In this document: positions 29,760 to 40,289 of the stretch, piece by piece
Numbering within the stretch: the stretch's first letter is position 1
How the letters are laid out: each line of letters starts with the position of its first letter
Assembly: GCF_024529975.1 (NCBI RefSeq)
Contig: NZ_AP024897.1
Location: 3,658,001 to 3,722,000 of the forward strand
Direction of reading: 5' to 3'
Source of the DNA: Vibrio quintilis
Lineage (GTDB): Bacteria > Pseudomonadota > Gammaproteobacteria > Enterobacterales > Vibrionaceae
DNA: 64,000 bases
The notes under the pieces: generated by a model
What the model was told of the DNA's origin: nothing
What the model saw: the letters and a program-made list of their open reading frames with translations, nothing else
The model's database searches: none
Translations under genes and position numbers: made by a program

Positions 29760-31244
29760 ATGAAACCTTCATTACAACTCAAGTTAGGTCAACAGTTAGC
29801 AATGACGCCTCAACTGCAGCAAGCCATACGTTTGCTGCAGTTATCGACACTGGATCTCCAACAAGAGATTCAGGAAGCTTTAGATTCAAACCCGCTTCTT
29901 GATGTAGAAGAAACGTTTGATGAAGCTGCGACAAACGAAAATGCAGCAACTGACAACAATAAAAACGAAGAAAAAGAAGCAACAGCAGACGTTGCCGAAA
30001 CTGAATTGCAAGTTCAGGACAGTTCTGAACTCATTGAGAAGTCAGAAATCAGTTCTGAGCTCGAAATTGACACAACCTGGGATGATATTTACAGCGCCAA
30101 TACCGGTAGTACAGGTATTTCTGTCGATGACGATATGCCTGTTTATCAGGGAGAAACGACACAAACCCTGCAGGATTACCTTATTTGGCAGCTGGACCTG
30201 ACACCATTCAGCGATATTGATCATGCGATTGCACTGGCCATTATTGATGCAATTGATGATTATGGTTACCTGACCTTATCACCGGAAGATCTGCTTGAAA
30301 GTATTAAAACTGACGAATATGACGTCGAACTGGATGAAATCGAAGCGGTCAGAAAACGCATCCAACAGTTTGATCCGTTAGGTGTTGCCTCATTAAATTT
30401 GCAGGATTGTCTTCTGCTGCAGCTGGCTACTTTCCCAAAAGATACACCATGGCTGGATGAGGCAAAGTTAGTACTTACAGACCACATCAACCAATTAGGT
30501 AACCGGGATTACAAACTTATCCTGAAAGAGACTAAACTTAAAGAAAATGAGCTTCGTGAAGTCTTACAACTCGTTCAGCAACTCAACCCTCGTCCGGGTA
30601 ATGATATCAATAAAGAGCATGCTGAATATGTTGTCCCTGATGTATCTGTTTATAAAGACCGGGGAAAGTGGGTTGTGACTATCAATCCGGACAGCATACC
30701 AAGACTCAAAATTAATCAGCAATATGCTGAGCTTGGCCGGGGAAATAGTGCTGATGGGAATTACATCAGAACCAACCTTCAGGAAGCAAAATGGCTCATT
30801 AAAAGTCTTGAGAGCCGAAATGAAACATTGCTTAAAGTTGCAAAGTGTATAGTTGAGCATCAGCGTGACTTCTTCGAATATGGAGAAGAAGCGATGAAAC
30901 CGATGGTACTTAATGATGTTGCACTCGCTGTTGATATGCATGAATCAACAATTTCCCGGGTTACAACACAGAAGTATATGCATACACCACGGGGTATTTT
31001 CGAGCTGAAGTACTTTTTCTCCAGCCACGTCAGTACCGATAATGGTGGAGAGTGTTCATCGACCGCAATCAGAGCTCTCATTAAAAAGCTTGTGGCTGCA
31101 GAAAATCCATCTAAGCCACTGAGTGATAGCAAAATTGCGGCACTTTTAGCTGACCAGGGGATTCAGGTAGCCAGACGCACCATTGCAAAGTACCGTGAAT
31201 CTTTGGGGATCGCGCCATCCAGTCAGCGTAAACGCCTGCTATAA
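29760..31244 (+). CDS. rpoN: RNA polymerase sigma-54 factor RpoN
   Basis: Alternative sigma factor needing enhancer-binding activators; in Vibrio it controls flagella, nitrogen use and other functions. The glutamine/leucine-rich region I covers residues 1-50 ([18 protein letters not shown]). A long acidic region II covers about 50-130. The C-terminal DNA-binding domain carries the RpoN box [10 protein letters not shown] at 471-480. Length is 494 (477 in E. coli), the excess lying in the acidic linker. Conserved order lptB-rpoN-hpf-ptsN-rapZ-npr. Confidence 0.97.
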   Translation: MKPSLQLKLGQQLAMTPQLQQAIRLLQLSTLDLQQEIQEALDSNPLLDVEETFDEAATNENAATDNNKNEEKEATADVAETELQVQDSSELIEKSEISSELEIDTTWDDIYSANTGSTGISVDDDMPVYQGETTQTLQDYLIWQLDLTPFSDIDHAIALAIIDAIDDYGYLTLSPEDLLESIKTDEYDVELDEIEAVRKRIQQFDPLGVASLNLQDCLLLQLATFPKDTPWLDEAKLVLTDHINQLGNRDYKLILKETKLKENELREVLQLVQQLNPRPGNDINKEHAEYVVPDVSVYKDRGKWVVTINPDSIPRLKINQQYAELGRGNSADGNYIRTNLQEAKWLIKSLESRNETLLKVAKCIVEHQRDFFEYGEEAMKPMVLNDVALAVDMHESTISRVTTQKYMHTPRGIFELKYFFSSHVSTDNGGECSSTAIRALIKKLVAAENPSKPLSDSKIAALLADQGIQVARRTIAKYRESLGIAPSSQRKRLL

Positions 31245-31274
31245 GTAACCAGGCCTAACTGAGAAGGAAAGTCT

Positions 31275-31562
31275 ATGCAAATAAACATTAATGGCCATAA
31301 CATTGATCTGACCGATTCAATGCAAGACTACGTTCACTCAAAATTTGATAAACTAGAGCGTTTTTTCGACCATATCAATCACGTGCAAGTCATATTGCGG
31401 GTCGAAAAAGTACAGCAGATTGCAGAAGCGACACTCCATGTCAATCAGGGTGAAATTCATGCAACATCTGATAATGAAAACATGTATGCTGCAATCGATG
31501 GCCTGATAGACAAACTGGTTCGACAGCTAAACAAACACAAAGAAAAATTAAGTAGTCATTAA
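31275..31562 (+). CDS. hpf: Ribosome hibernation promoting factor HPF (short)
   Basis: A 95-residue ribosome-binding protein that helps form inactive 100S ribosomes in stationary phase. It has the S30AE/YfiA domain from the first residue (MQININGHNIDLTDSMQDYV) and lacks the C-terminal extension of long HPF, as in E. coli Hpf. AGAAGGAAAG precedes ATG 31275. Confidence 0.95.
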   Translation: MQININGHNIDLTDSMQDYVHSKFDKLERFFDHINHVQVILRVEKVQQIAEATLHVNQGEIHATSDNENMYAAIDGLIDKLVRQLNKHKEKLSSH

Positions 31563-31564
31563 TC

Positions 31565-32017
31565 ATGCAACTTCGAGAAGTACTTTCACTGGACTGCACA
31601 AAAAGTGCAGTCCAGTGTTCAAGTAAAAAACGTGCACTGGAAATCATCAGTGAAATTGCGGCAGAACATGCCGGATTAAACGCAACTGAACTTTTTGAAA
31701 GTATGCTATGCCGGGAGAAAATGGGAAGCACCGGTATCGGCAATGGAATCGCCATTCCTCACGCAAGAATGGGCACCGGGCATGAAAATGCCGTCGCTGT
31801 CCTGGTTCAGTGCAAAGAACCGATTGATTTTGATGCAATCGATAACCGCCCGGTCGATTTACTATTTGCGCTGTTAGTTCCGGAAGAGCAATGTAAAGAG
31901 CATTTAAAAACGCTGGCCAGTATGGCTGAGCGATTAAATGATAAACAAACACTAAGGCAATTACGTAAAGCGCAGAATAATCAGGAGCTTTACGATATAA
32001 TGGTCCGGGAATCCTGA
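31565..32017 (+). CDS. ptsN: Nitrogen PTS enzyme IIA (PtsN)
   Basis: Phosphoacceptor at the end of the PtsP-NPr-PtsN regulatory relay. The phosphorylated histidine is His66 within [10 protein letters not shown]. Length is 150 residues. It starts 2 nt after the hpf stop. In other bacteria PtsN controls potassium transport and other processes by protein contact; targets cannot be read here. Confidence 0.95.
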   Translation: MQLREVLSLDCTKSAVQCSSKKRALEIISEIAAEHAGLNATELFESMLCREKMGSTGIGNGIAIPHARMGTGHENAVAVLVQCKEPIDFDAIDNRPVDLLFALLVPEEQCKEHLKTLASMAERLNDKQTLRQLRKAQNNQELYDIMVRES

Positions 32018-32037
32018 CAGATACCAGGAGTGAGTGT

Positions 32038-32904
32038 ATGCGTTTAATCATTGTCAGTGGCCAGTCCGGAGCGGGAAAAAGCGTTGCTTTAAGAGTACTT
32101 GAAGACCTTGGCTATTACTGTGTAGATAACCTTCCTGTAGACTTGCTGGATGCTTTTCTCCGGTCAGTGTATAAAGGAAAGCAGAACATTGCCGTCAGCC
32201 TTGATATTCGTAACCTGCCTCAGGATCCAACGCACCTGCTCACCACAATTCAATCTGTCAAAAGCTCTTTAGCTGATGATGTCAGTATTTTATTTTTAGA
32301 TGCCACTCAGGAAACACTGCTCAAAAGATACAGCGAAACCCGCCGAATCCATCCTTTATCTTTGCAAAAACACCAACTAACGCTCGGGCAGGCCATTGAT
32401 CTGGAGAAACAGATCCTGTCACCGCTGAAAGAACATGCCGATTTAACCATCGATAGCACAAATAAATCGATTCACACTTTAAGCGAAACCATTCGGATGC
32501 GTGTAGAAGGGCGGGAAAGAAAAGCACTGGTGATGGTTTTTCAGTCTTTCGGATTTAAATACGGATTGCCTAAAGATACTGACTTTATCTTTGATGTCCG
32601 GTTTCTTCCAAATCCCCACTGGCAACCTGAGCTCAGACCTCAAACGGGTTTGGATGCCCCGGTCAGAGCTTTTCTGGAACATCATCCTGAGGTCATGGAG
32701 ATGAAACATCAGCTCCAGTCATTTATTGAACACTGGTTACCTTTACTGGAAAAAAACAACCGAAGCTACCTCACGGTTTCGATTGGTTGTACCGGTGGCA
32801 AACACCGTTCCGTCTATCTGACGCAACAAATCGGTGAATACTTCTCCCAGTTAGGTCATCAGGTACAAATCCGCCATAAATCACTTGAAATGGAAATCAA
32901 ATAA
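32038..32904 (+). CDS. rapZ: RNase adapter RapZ
   Basis: P-loop protein that in E. coli presents the sRNA GlmZ to RNase E and so links glucosamine-6-phosphate levels to envelope precursor synthesis. Walker A is GQSGAGKS at 8-15; the C-terminal domain has [13 protein letters not shown], the RNA/metabolite-binding region. Length is 288 (284 in E. coli). It ends 4 nt before the npr start. Confidence 0.95.
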   Translation: MRLIIVSGQSGAGKSVALRVLEDLGYYCVDNLPVDLLDAFLRSVYKGKQNIAVSLDIRNLPQDPTHLLTTIQSVKSSLADDVSILFLDATQETLLKRYSETRRIHPLSLQKHQLTLGQAIDLEKQILSPLKEHADLTIDSTNKSIHTLSETIRMRVEGRERKALVMVFQSFGFKYGLPKDTDFIFDVRFLPNPHWQPELRPQTGLDAPVRAFLEHHPEVMEMKHQLQSFIEHWLPLLEKNNRSYLTVSIGCTGGKHRSVYLTQQIGEYFSQLGHQVQIRHKSLEMEIK

Positions 32905-32908
32905 CAGA

Positions 32909-33187
32909 ATGACTCAGTTAAGCAAAACGGTTCTGATTCAAAACCGTCTGGGATTGCATGCCCGGGCTGCCATCAAATTAGTCGAACTGGCACAATCTTA
33001 TGATGCTATTCTGACCATACGGAATCAGGACGGAAAAGAAGCGACAGCCGATGGTGTCATGGGATTATTGATGCTTGAATCAGCTCAGGGACAGTATGTC
33101 ACTATTTATGCTGATGGCTCTGAATCAGACGAGGCACTGAAAGCCGTATGCCACCTGATCGAAGATAAATTCGAAGAAGAAGACTGA
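32909..33187 (+). CDS. npr: Phosphocarrier protein NPr
   Basis: HPr-like protein of the nitrogen PTS that passes phosphate from PtsP to PtsN. The phosphorylation site is His17 in [10 protein letters not shown]. The 92-residue form starts at ATG 32909 (MTQLSKTV); a TTG-led in-frame start inside rapZ at 32885 would add eight residues. Last gene of the rpoN run. Confidence 0.93.
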   Translation: MTQLSKTVLIQNRLGLHARAAIKLVELAQSYDAILTIRNQDGKEATADGVMGLLMLESAQGQYVTIYADGSESDEALKAVCHLIEDKFEEED

Positions 33188-33322
33188 AATCACCGTAAGC
33201 ATATCCGGCTTCAACCCTGTATTGACATGAAATGACACAATTTAGTGTTACCCTCAATCCTTTCCGGAAAAAAGTTATCTGTGAAATAACTTCTTATTAA
33301 ATAAGAATTAGAATTAAGTTAA

Positions 33323-33368
33323 TATACCCGGGCAACCTGAAGATGCACCTTCAGATTGCCCGGGTATA
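33323..33368. repeat. Palindromic repeat element, copy 1 (Vibrio REP-like)
   Basis: A 46-nt element. Outer arms TATACCCGGGCAA and TTGCCCGGGTATA pair perfectly (13 bp). After one mismatch an inner stem CTGAAG/CTTCAG (6 bp) closes a 6-nt loop ATGCAC. A diverged second copy at 48469-48509 shares TATACCC, CCTGAAGATGCA and GGGTATAAAG, so this is a dispersed family rather than a gene-specific leader, although it lies 40 nt before mgtE. Confidence 0.8.
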
Positions 33369-33407
33369 AAGTCCCTAATAATAAAATGTAATAAACAGGA
33401 GGTAATC

Positions 33408-34766
33408 ATGGCAGAGCATATTGAGTTTGATCAGGCTCACCAAACCCTCCAGGAAGTGACCGAAGCCTTAGAAAATGGCCGGTTTGTGCATGTGCGCAGA
33501 CAACTTCAGGATATGGAGCCTGAAGATATTGCCCACCTTCTCGAAGCCTCTCCCCGCAAAAGTCGTAATGTTCTGTGGCAGTTAACCGATCCGGAAGATT
33601 ACGGTGATATTCTGGATGAACTCAGTGAAGACGTTAAAGATGCGCTGGTGTCGAAAATGGCGCCGGAGCGACTCGCTGAAGCCACTGAAGGCATGGATAC
33701 CGATGATCTGGCCTACGTTTTACGTAGCCTGCCGGAAGATGTTTCCCAGAGCATTCTTGCCCAGATGGATGCCATTGACAGACTCAGGGTTGAAACTGCA
33801 CTCTCCTACCCGGAAGATACTGCCGGGGGATTAATGAATACGGACTTCATCACCATCCGCGGAGATGTGGATGTGGATGTTGTACTCCGGTATTTAAGAA
33901 TCAAAGGTGAATTACCTCAGACAACGGATGCTTTATATGTCATTGATAAAGAAAGCCGCCTGATTGGTCACCTGTCACTGACTCACCTGCTAACATCACA
34001 ACCTGACATCCGTATCTGCGATATTATGGATGACGCTGACGAAGCGATTCAGGTAGATATGACAGATACCGATGTTGCCAGTCTGTTTGAACGACGGAAG
34101 TGGGTTTCTGCCCCGGTTGTTAACGAAGAACAATTTCTTGTTGGGCGGATAACGATCGATGATGTGGTTGACGTCATCCGGGAAGATGCAGAGCACTCGA
34201 TGATGAGTCTCGCCGGTATGGATGATGAAGAAGATACATTTGCACCAGTCATGAAATCAGCCCGTAAACGCAGTATCTGGCTGGGAGCAAATGTCCTTGC
34301 TGCACTGGCAGCAGCTTCTGTTTCTAACATGTTTGAAGCAACATTAGAACAAATGGCCGCAATTGCCGTCTTAATGACCATTGTTCCTTCTATGGGTGGT
34401 GTCGCAGGAAATCAAACCATTGCACTGGTTATTCGTGGGTTAGCATTGGGTCACGTAGGTGACAGTAATAAACGGGAACTGCTTCTGAAAGAAGCTGCTG
34501 TCGGTATTCTCAACGGCTGCTTATGGGCGTTACTGATTGGCGGTATCGTCGTTGTCTGGAAAGGTAACTGGCTGCTCGGGGGCATTATTTCTGCTGCTAT
34601 GCTGACCAATCTTACCGTTGCGGGCATCGCTGGGGTGACCATTCCTCTACTCCTGAAAAAGATGAAAATCGATCCGGCACTGGCCGGAGGAATGGCACTT
34701 ACCACAGTGACCGATGTGGTCGGCCTTTTCGTTTTCCTTGGTCTGGCAACAATTCTCATTTCCTGA
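33408..34766 (+). CDS. mgtE: Magnesium transporter MgtE
   Basis: Homodimeric, Mg2+-gated magnesium channel. The N-terminal superhelical domain covers about residues 1-130 (EDIAHLLEASP and ALVSKMAPERL repeats), two CBS domains cover about 135-265, and five transmembrane helices fill the C-terminal 190 residues, with the pore motif PSMGGVAGNQ near residue 329. Length is 452. AGGAGG lies 5 nt before ATG 33408. It ends at the bidirectional terminator shared with pmbA. Confidence 0.95.
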   Translation: MAEHIEFDQAHQTLQEVTEALENGRFVHVRRQLQDMEPEDIAHLLEASPRKSRNVLWQLTDPEDYGDILDELSEDVKDALVSKMAPERLAEATEGMDTDDLAYVLRSLPEDVSQSILAQMDAIDRLRVETALSYPEDTAGGLMNTDFITIRGDVDVDVVLRYLRIKGELPQTTDALYVIDKESRLIGHLSLTHLLTSQPDIRICDIMDDADEAIQVDMTDTDVASLFERRKWVSAPVVNEEQFLVGRITIDDVVDVIREDAEHSMMSLAGMDDEEDTFAPVMKSARKRSIWLGANVLAALAAASVSNMFEATLEQMAAIAVLMTIVPSMGGVAGNQTIALVIRGLALGHVGDSNKRELLLKEAAVGILNGCLWALLIGGIVVVWKGNWLLGGIISAAMLTNLTVAGIAGVTIPLLLKKMKIDPALAGGMALTTVTDVVGLFVFLGLATILIS

Positions 34767-34779
34767 ACAATAGCGTTTC

Positions 34780-34813
34780 AATAAAAAACCCGGAAATCTC
34801 CGGGTTTTTTATT
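34780..34813. terminator. Bidirectional terminator mgtE / pmbA
   Basis: AATAAAAAACCCGGA, loop AATC, TCCGGGTTTTTTATT: a perfect 15-bp stem with A and T runs on both sides, between two convergent genes. Confidence 0.95.
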
Positions 34814-34848
34814 GATGCTTTATTGCTTTATACAAAGATACGCCTGGC

Positions 34849-36195
34849 TTATTCACCCGCAATTTTCATCGACTCAATCAAAATTGAGCCGGTTTGAATT
34901 TGTGAACGGGTTTCGACATCATTCCCTATCGCAATAATCTGACTGAACATATCTTTCAGGTTACTTGCAATAGTAATTTCTGAAACAGGATACTGAATCT
35001 CACCATTTTCCACCCAAAAACCAGCCGCACCCCGGGAATAATCACCAGTAACGATATTCACACCCTGCCCCATCACTTCCGTCACCAGAAATCCGGTCCC
35101 CAGCTCTTTCAGCATTTGAGTAAAATCCTGTTCTCCGGAAGAACGGACAAACCAGTTATGAATGCCTCCGGCATGGCCGGTTGGTGTCATATCCAGTTTT
35201 CTGGCGGAATAGCTGGTCAGCAGATAAGTCGCCAGTACGCCATCAGTGACAATATCAATATCTCTGGTTGCCAGACCTTCACTGTCAAACGGTGTAGAAG
35301 CCAGCCCACGTAATACATGTGGCTTTTCAGCGATACAGAACCAGTCCGGGAATATTTTCTGCCCCAGCTGGTCCAGCAGGAACGATGATTTCCGGTATAA
35401 GTTTCCGCCACTGATTGCTGATACAAAATGCCCGATTAACCCAGTCGCAACCTCAGGAGCAAACATGACAGGATATTTCCCGGTCTTCAGCTTTTGCGCA
35501 TCCAAACGGCTCACTGTCCGCTCAGCTGCCAGACGCCCAACGATTTCAGGTTTCCACAGATCATCCCTGTGCCGGGCGACACTATAGCTATAATCCCGCT
35601 CCATTTTTCCGTGGTTATCTTCTCCAATTACACAGCAACTGACACTATGCCGGCTGGAAGCATAACTGGCCAGCAAGCCATGGCTGTTACCGTACACTTT
35701 CACACCGTAATGGCTGTCATAACTGGCACCATCACTCTGTTTAATCTTCGGGCTGTAATCCAGAGCTGTCTTTTCGGCGACAATTGCAACGGCTGCGGCT
35801 TCATCCGGATTCGGTTCATCAGGGTGAAACAAATCCAGCTCAGGGATATCTTTCACCATGAGTTCTTTCGGTGCCGGACCGGCACATGGATCTTCTGACG
35901 TGTATTGGGCAATATCCAGTGCAGCAAGAACTGTCTGGCGGATGGCATGTTCACTTAAATCGGATGTGGATGCACTGCCTTTTCTTTGACCGCGGTAAAC
36001 CGTAATTCCCAAAGCACCATCGCTGTTGAATTCAACATTTTCAATTTCACACAAACGGGTTGAGACACTTAACCCGGTAGTTTTTGTAATTGCGACTTCT
36101 GCTGCATCTGCGGTTCCGGATGCCAGTTCAAGCGCTTTTGCAACAGCCGACTCTAACTCAGCCCGCTGTTGTGTAACCTGCTGTTTAATATCCAT
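34849..36195 (-). CDS. pmbA: Metalloprotease subunit PmbA (TldE)
   Basis: Partner of TldD in a heterodimeric metalloprotease that matures microcin B17 and degrades CcdA in E. coli; its housekeeping target is not settled. The 448-residue protein (450 in E. coli) shows the PmbA/TldD fold with the conserved C-terminal blocks [11 protein letters not shown] and [19 protein letters not shown]. PmbA lacks the HExxxH of TldD, as here. ATG 36195. Confidence 0.95.
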   Translation of the reverse strand: MDIKQQVTQQRAELESAVAKALELASGTADAAEVAITKTTGLSVSTRLCEIENVEFNSDGALGITVYRGQRKGSASTSDLSEHAIRQTVLAALDIAQYTSEDPCAGPAPKELMVKDIPELDLFHPDEPNPDEAAAVAIVAEKTALDYSPKIKQSDGASYDSHYGVKVYGNSHGLLASYASSRHSVSCCVIGEDNHGKMERDYSYSVARHRDDLWKPEIVGRLAAERTVSRLDAQKLKTGKYPVMFAPEVATGLIGHFVSAISGGNLYRKSSFLLDQLGQKIFPDWFCIAEKPHVLRGLASTPFDSEGLATRDIDIVTDGVLATYLLTSYSARKLDMTPTGHAGGIHNWFVRSSGEQDFTQMLKELGTGFLVTEVMGQGVNIVTGDYSRGAAGFWVENGEIQYPVSEITIASNLKDMFSQIIAIGNDVETRSQIQTGSILIESMKIAGE

Positions 36196-36305
36196 AACTC
36201 ATTTCTTTTGATTCACCTGATCTAAATAGCATAACAAGAATTTGTCTTTCTCCCCACGATTCTTGTTAAAATAAACAATATTGATAATTTACGAAGAAAG
36301 AAACT

Positions 36306-36833
36306 ATGGCGCGGAAGAATCAAAAAGCCCCCTGGGAAGAAGAAGAAGAAATCATTTGGGTCAGTAAAACCGAAATGAAAAATGACATGACTGAACTCCA
36401 GAAACTCGGAGAAGCACTGGTCGCTTTAAAACCGGCAATTCTGGAAAAGTTCCCGCTTTCACAGGAACTGGCGGATGCCATCAAAGACGCACAACGCTTT
36501 AAGAACGAAGCCAGAAGACGTCAGCTTCAGTACATCGGCCGCCTGATGCGTCATATTGACCCGGGACCACTGCAGGCCGCTCTGGACCGTTACAATAACA
36601 AACACGCTCAGGCTACTGCAGTACTCCACCGACTGGAGAACTTACGCGATAGAATCATTAGTGAAGGAGATACAGCGATTGATGAAGCGATTGATAAATA
36701 TCCTCAGGCAGAGCGGCAACAATTGCGTCAACTGGCAAGGCAGGCCAAAAAAGAGCAACAGCAGCAAAAGCCACCCAAAGCATCCAGAGAAATATTTCAG
36801 ATCCTGAAAACCTTTGAGGACGAAAATTTTTAA
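36306..36833 (+). CDS. darP: Ribosome assembly factor DarP (YjgA, DUF615)
   Basis: A 175-residue protein that associates with late 50S ribosomal precursors in E. coli. The acidic N-terminus ([18 protein letters not shown]), the conserved [24 protein letters not shown] block near 60-82, and the basic C-terminal helices identify DUF615. It is divergent from pmbA, the E. coli arrangement. A hairpin with a weak T tract follows at 36841-36874. Confidence 0.93.
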   Translation: MARKNQKAPWEEEEEIIWVSKTEMKNDMTELQKLGEALVALKPAILEKFPLSQELADAIKDAQRFKNEARRRQLQYIGRLMRHIDPGPLQAALDRYNNKHAQATAVLHRLENLRDRIISEGDTAIDEAIDKYPQAERQQLRQLARQAKKEQQQQKPPKASREIFQILKTFEDENF

Positions 36834-36840
36834 TCTCCCT

Positions 36841-36874
36841 GCCACACCATGGCTGTTGCTATGGTGTGGCTTTC
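36841..36874 (+). terminator. Probable terminator after darP
   Basis: GCCACACCAT, 10-nt loop, ATGGTGTGGC, then TTTCT. Confidence 0.65.
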
Positions 36875-36906
36875 TGAAAAAACTGAACCCGAAAGATCAA
36901 CAGACT

Positions 36907-37608
36907 TTAGCCAGCTTTGACAAAGTCACGTAAAACCGGATCCGGATGTTTGACCGATAAATCAGCCGTCTGACCCGTCGCATAAACCCCATTTTCATGC
37001 ACGAAAGCAAACTGATCCGCAATACTCAAAATATCGCCTAAATGATGCGTGACCATCATGACAGTTGTCTGCCGTTCACTGGCCAGCCGTTTGACTAAAG
37101 CCAGCATTTCACCTCTTAAGATCGGATCCAAAGCCGAGAAAGGTTCATCCAGCAACCAGTAATCCCTGGCCTGAACAAAGCAACGCGCCAAAGCAACCCG
37201 CTGTTTTTGTCCGCCGGACAGCTGTTCAGGAATACGGTCCAACATCGTTTCAATCCCGACCTGAGTTGCCGCCTGTATGATCTGCTGTTGATCATCGCGG
37301 GTTAATTTGAGAGCGGGATTGAGTCCAAGACCAATATTCTCTCTGACTGTCAGATGGCTGAACAGATTGTGCTCCTGAAACAGAACAGAGAAAGGACGAG
37401 CAAAAGGCAATTCAGAGAGAATAGATTTTCCGTCTACACGAATATCTCCTGAGTCTGGTGTAATAAATCCGGCGACCAAACTGAGTAAAGTCGACTTTCC
37501 GGCACCGCTGGCTCCCATGATCGCCACAATCGCCCCCTTCGGTAGCTCCAGTGAAAAATCAAACCAGTTCTGCTGATATTGATAGCGAACCCGATCAAGC
37601 TTTAACAA
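36907..37608 (-). CDS. thiQ: Thiamine ABC transporter ATPase ThiQ
   Basis: ATPase energising thiamine and thiamine-pyrophosphate uptake. Walker A GASGAGKST is at 32-40; signature LSGGQKQRVALARCF and Walker B YWLLDEPFSALDP follow. I place the start at TTG 37608: GGAGG sits 8 nt upstream and the 233-residue product matches E. coli ThiQ (232). A GTG at 37662 gives 18 more residues but has no ribosome binding site. It overlaps thiP by 14 nt. Confidence 0.93.
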   Translation of the reverse strand: MLKLDRVRYQYQQNWFDFSLELPKGAIVAIMGASGAGKSTLLSLVAGFITPDSGDIRVDGKSILSELPFARPFSVLFQEHNLFSHLTVRENIGLGLNPALKLTRDDQQQIIQAATQVGIETMLDRIPEQLSGGQKQRVALARCFVQARDYWLLDEPFSALDPILRGEMLALVKRLASERQTTVMMVTHHLGDILSIADQFAFVHENGVYATGQTADLSVKHPDPVLRDFVKAG

Positions 37609-39199
37609 TTGATTTTCCTCCGGTCCTGAATAATTTTTCTGCTCCCCAGAAGCATCCGACACTCATTAATAATAAAAATAAGGCAACGACCGCCGCCGCC
37701 TCCATCTGATAACTGCCCATCAATTGATATAAATACAGCGGCAATGTTTTAAAATCCTGACTGCCAAATAAAGCAATGGCACTTAAATCACCCATTGAAA
37801 CCAAAAAACTGATCACAAATGCATGCACAACCGGCTTCCGGATTGCCCGCCATTCAACAATCAAAAAACGCCGCCATCCATTCATTCCGAGGCTGGCACA
37901 TAACAGATTATACTGGCGGGCCATCGTCCACATAGGCTGGTGCAACGTTTTAATTACATAAGGCAGCGCCATCATTGCATTGACCAGAACAACGACACCA
38001 AAGGCAAAATGAAACGCATCCGTAAAGGTTCTCAGCAATAAAAATAATCCTGTACTCAATACGATTCCGGGCGTGACCAGAATCATCATCCCTGATGTTT
38101 CAAGCAGATCGGCACTGCGCAGACTTCCCCGCAAACGCCAGGCCCGGCTGCTCATTAAAACACATATCCCGGCAATCACTGACAAACCTGCTGCGATGAA
38201 TGCAACACAAACTGAATCTTTTACAGCCGACCAGAAGCTTAAACTGAACAGTACCCCGGATAAATGAGCATTCAAACCACTGAGACACACCATCACCAAC
38301 GGGGGCAACACCAGCAACAAACAAAGCGTAATCCAGCTCCAGTCCCATAACCTGGATGATAATGAATCCCGGAAGACGAATTCACGGGAAAAGCTACCGC
38401 TGGTGCGAACCGGAATCGTCCGGCTCATACGCTGCACACCATAAGACAAAGTGCTGCAAAGCAGTACCTGCCAGATGGCAAGTACGGCACCGGACTGCAG
38501 GTCAAAATCAAACTTGATGGCCTGATAGATACCCAGCTCTATGGTGGTAGCCTGCGGCCCGCCACCTAATGCCATTACGGTCGCAAAACTGGTGAAACAC
38601 AGCATAAACACCAGTCCTGCAATATGGGGAAGCTGCTGGCGAAGACGGGGCCATTCGATCAACCGGAATCTTGACCATGCTCCCATTCCAAGATGTAAAG
38701 CCAGTTGATCATGCTGCGGAGGAATCATATCTAAAACATGCAGAAACAAACGGCTCGCGTAAGGTAAATTAAAAAATACATGCGCCAGTAAAATGCCATT
38801 TAAACCATACACTGAAAAAGAGAATTCCAGGCCTGAAAACTGATATATCTTCGCCGCCAGTCCGCTGTGACCATAAATAGCCAATAACCCGAACACCCCC
38901 ACCAAAACCGGCATCACTAATGTGACAGAAAAAAGTTTCAGCAACAGCTGACGGCCGGGAAACTGTCTGCGATTTAATGCAACAGCAACCGGTAATGCAG
39001 GAATAACACTTAACAGAGTTGATAATCCGGCCTGATAAAAACTAAACCAGGTCATATGCAGGTAATAATCATCCTGCAGCACTTCACTAAATGCCAGATC
39101 CGATGCATGAAAAATCAGTGCACCAAATGCACTGATAACAAAAATCATGACGATAAAGACGACTCCGATCCCGGACCGGGGAATTGGCACCAGATTCAT
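37595..39199 (-). CDS. thiP: Thiamine ABC transporter permease ThiP
   Basis: Inner-membrane permease with two homologous halves of about six helices each, each carrying an EAA-type cytoplasmic loop (EWPRLRQQLPHIAG and EWRAIRKPVVHAF). Its ATG at 39199 overlaps the thiB stop by one base (TGATG), and the resulting 534 residues match E. coli ThiP (536). Co-transcribed with thiB and thiQ. Confidence 0.94.
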   Translation of the reverse strand: MNLVPIPRSGIGVVFIVMIFVISAFGALIFHASDLAFSEVLQDDYYLHMTWFSFYQAGLSTLLSVIPALPVAVALNRRQFPGRQLLLKLFSVTLVMPVLVGVFGLLAIYGHSGLAAKIYQFSGLEFSFSVYGLNGILLAHVFFNLPYASRLFLHVLDMIPPQHDQLALHLGMGAWSRFRLIEWPRLRQQLPHIAGLVFMLCFTSFATVMALGGGPQATTIELGIYQAIKFDFDLQSGAVLAIWQVLLCSTLSYGVQRMSRTIPVRTSGSFSREFVFRDSLSSRLWDWSWITLCLLLVLPPLVMVCLSGLNAHLSGVLFSLSFWSAVKDSVCVAFIAAGLSVIAGICVLMSSRAWRLRGSLRSADLLETSGMMILVTPGIVLSTGLFLLLRTFTDAFHFAFGVVVLVNAMMALPYVIKTLHQPMWTMARQYNLLCASLGMNGWRRFLIVEWRAIRKPVVHAFVISFLVSMGDLSAIALFGSQDFKTLPLYLYQLMGSYQMEAAAVVALFLLLMSVGCFWGAEKLFRTGGKSIVKA

Positions 39200-40209
39200 C
39201 AGTTGGACGTCAGCGCCCTGCGCCATTCACGAATCCATTGTTTCCGGTTTTGTGCAACCTGATCCGGTGTAAAACGGAGTGTTTTTGACGGATGGACCAG
39301 ATGCCGGAAGCCTGCCGGTAATTCACCAGCTGTCACAGGATACATCCAGTTCCCTGTCGGAATGACCGACTGAAACTGATCACTGAGCATAAATTGCAGA
39401 AACTGTTCAGCCAGTTCAGGATGCTGACTGCCTGATAACCGGGCAGCAACTTCCACCTGCATATAATGACCTTCCTTAAATGCAGCCGCCGCATAATGAT
39501 CATCCTTTTCAGCAATCTGATGATAGGCAGGTGAGGTTGTATAGGATAAAACCATATCTGACTCACCTTTCAGAAACATCGAATAAGCTTCTGACCAGCC
39601 TTTTGTCACCGTGACTGTTTTCCTGGATAGTTTTTGCCATGCCTGATCAGCCTGATCGCCGTAAACGGATTTCATCCATAGCAATAAGCCCTGACCGGGT
39701 GTGGATGTGCGTGGATCCTGATAAATAATCTTCAGATTATCTGATTGTTCCACCAGTGCTTTCAGGCTTGTCGGCGGATTCGATAATTTGTCTTTACGAT
39801 AAACAAAAGCGAAATAACCATAATCAAAAGGGACAAATGTTTTATCTTGCCATCCGTCAGGTAAATTTACGTCAGACGTATCAACCTGATGCGGAGCCAG
39901 TAATCCGGTTTTTTTTGCTTCGGTCATCAGGCTGTCATCCAGCCCTAAAACAATATCTGCTTTGCTGTGATCACCTTCCAGTCTGAGGCGATTCAGAATT
40001 GAAACACCATCATCGAGCGCAATAAACTGCAAATCGCAACCACACTGAGTTTCAAATGATTTTTCAATCGCAGGCCCCGGCCCCCATTCAGAAGCAAACG
40101 AATCATAGGTATAAACCGTCAGGACAGGTTTCTCAGCAGCAGAAGCATTCAAAGCAGTAAAGACACTACATAAAGCAAGGGGCAAGGATAAAGTTTTTAC
40201 AGGTTTCAC
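39199..40209 (-). CDS. thiB: Thiamine-binding periplasmic protein ThiB (TbpA)
   Basis: Periplasmic receptor for thiamine, its monophosphate and pyrophosphate. The GTG at 40209 has GGAGAA 6 nt upstream and yields a signal peptide of about 25 residues (LPLALCSVFTALNASA) before KPVLTVYTYDSF, the family N-terminus. Length is 336 (327 in E. coli). An upstream frame opening at 40269 would place 20 residues ahead of the signal peptide, which is unlikely. It is the first gene behind the TPP riboswitch. Confidence 0.94.
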   Translation of the reverse strand: MKPVKTLSLPLALCSVFTALNASAAEKPVLTVYTYDSFASEWGPGPAIEKSFETQCGCDLQFIALDDGVSILNRLRLEGDHSKADIVLGLDDSLMTEAKKTGLLAPHQVDTSDVNLPDGWQDKTFVPFDYGYFAFVYRKDKLSNPPTSLKALVEQSDNLKIIYQDPRTSTPGQGLLLWMKSVYGDQADQAWQKLSRKTVTVTKGWSEAYSMFLKGESDMVLSYTTSPAYHQIAEKDDHYAAAAFKEGHYMQVEVAARLSGSQHPELAEQFLQFMLSDQFQSVIPTGNWMYPVTAGELPAGFRHLVHPSKTLRFTPDQVAQNRKQWIREWRRALTSN

Positions 40210-40289
40210 CGTTCGTTCTCCATTATTTGAACGGCACAGGGTTGAGGCAAATGAAGTGAACAAAACCAATGATCAACACATCACACTCA

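Noticed and set aside
30000..31244. Disrupted rpoN because of the long acidic insertion
   Set aside because: The frame is intact and RpoN box present; a long acidic region II is normal for Vibrio-type sigma-54.
35494..35898. 134-codon plus-strand frame opposite pmbA
   Set aside because: Shadow of a conserved gene; no independent signals.
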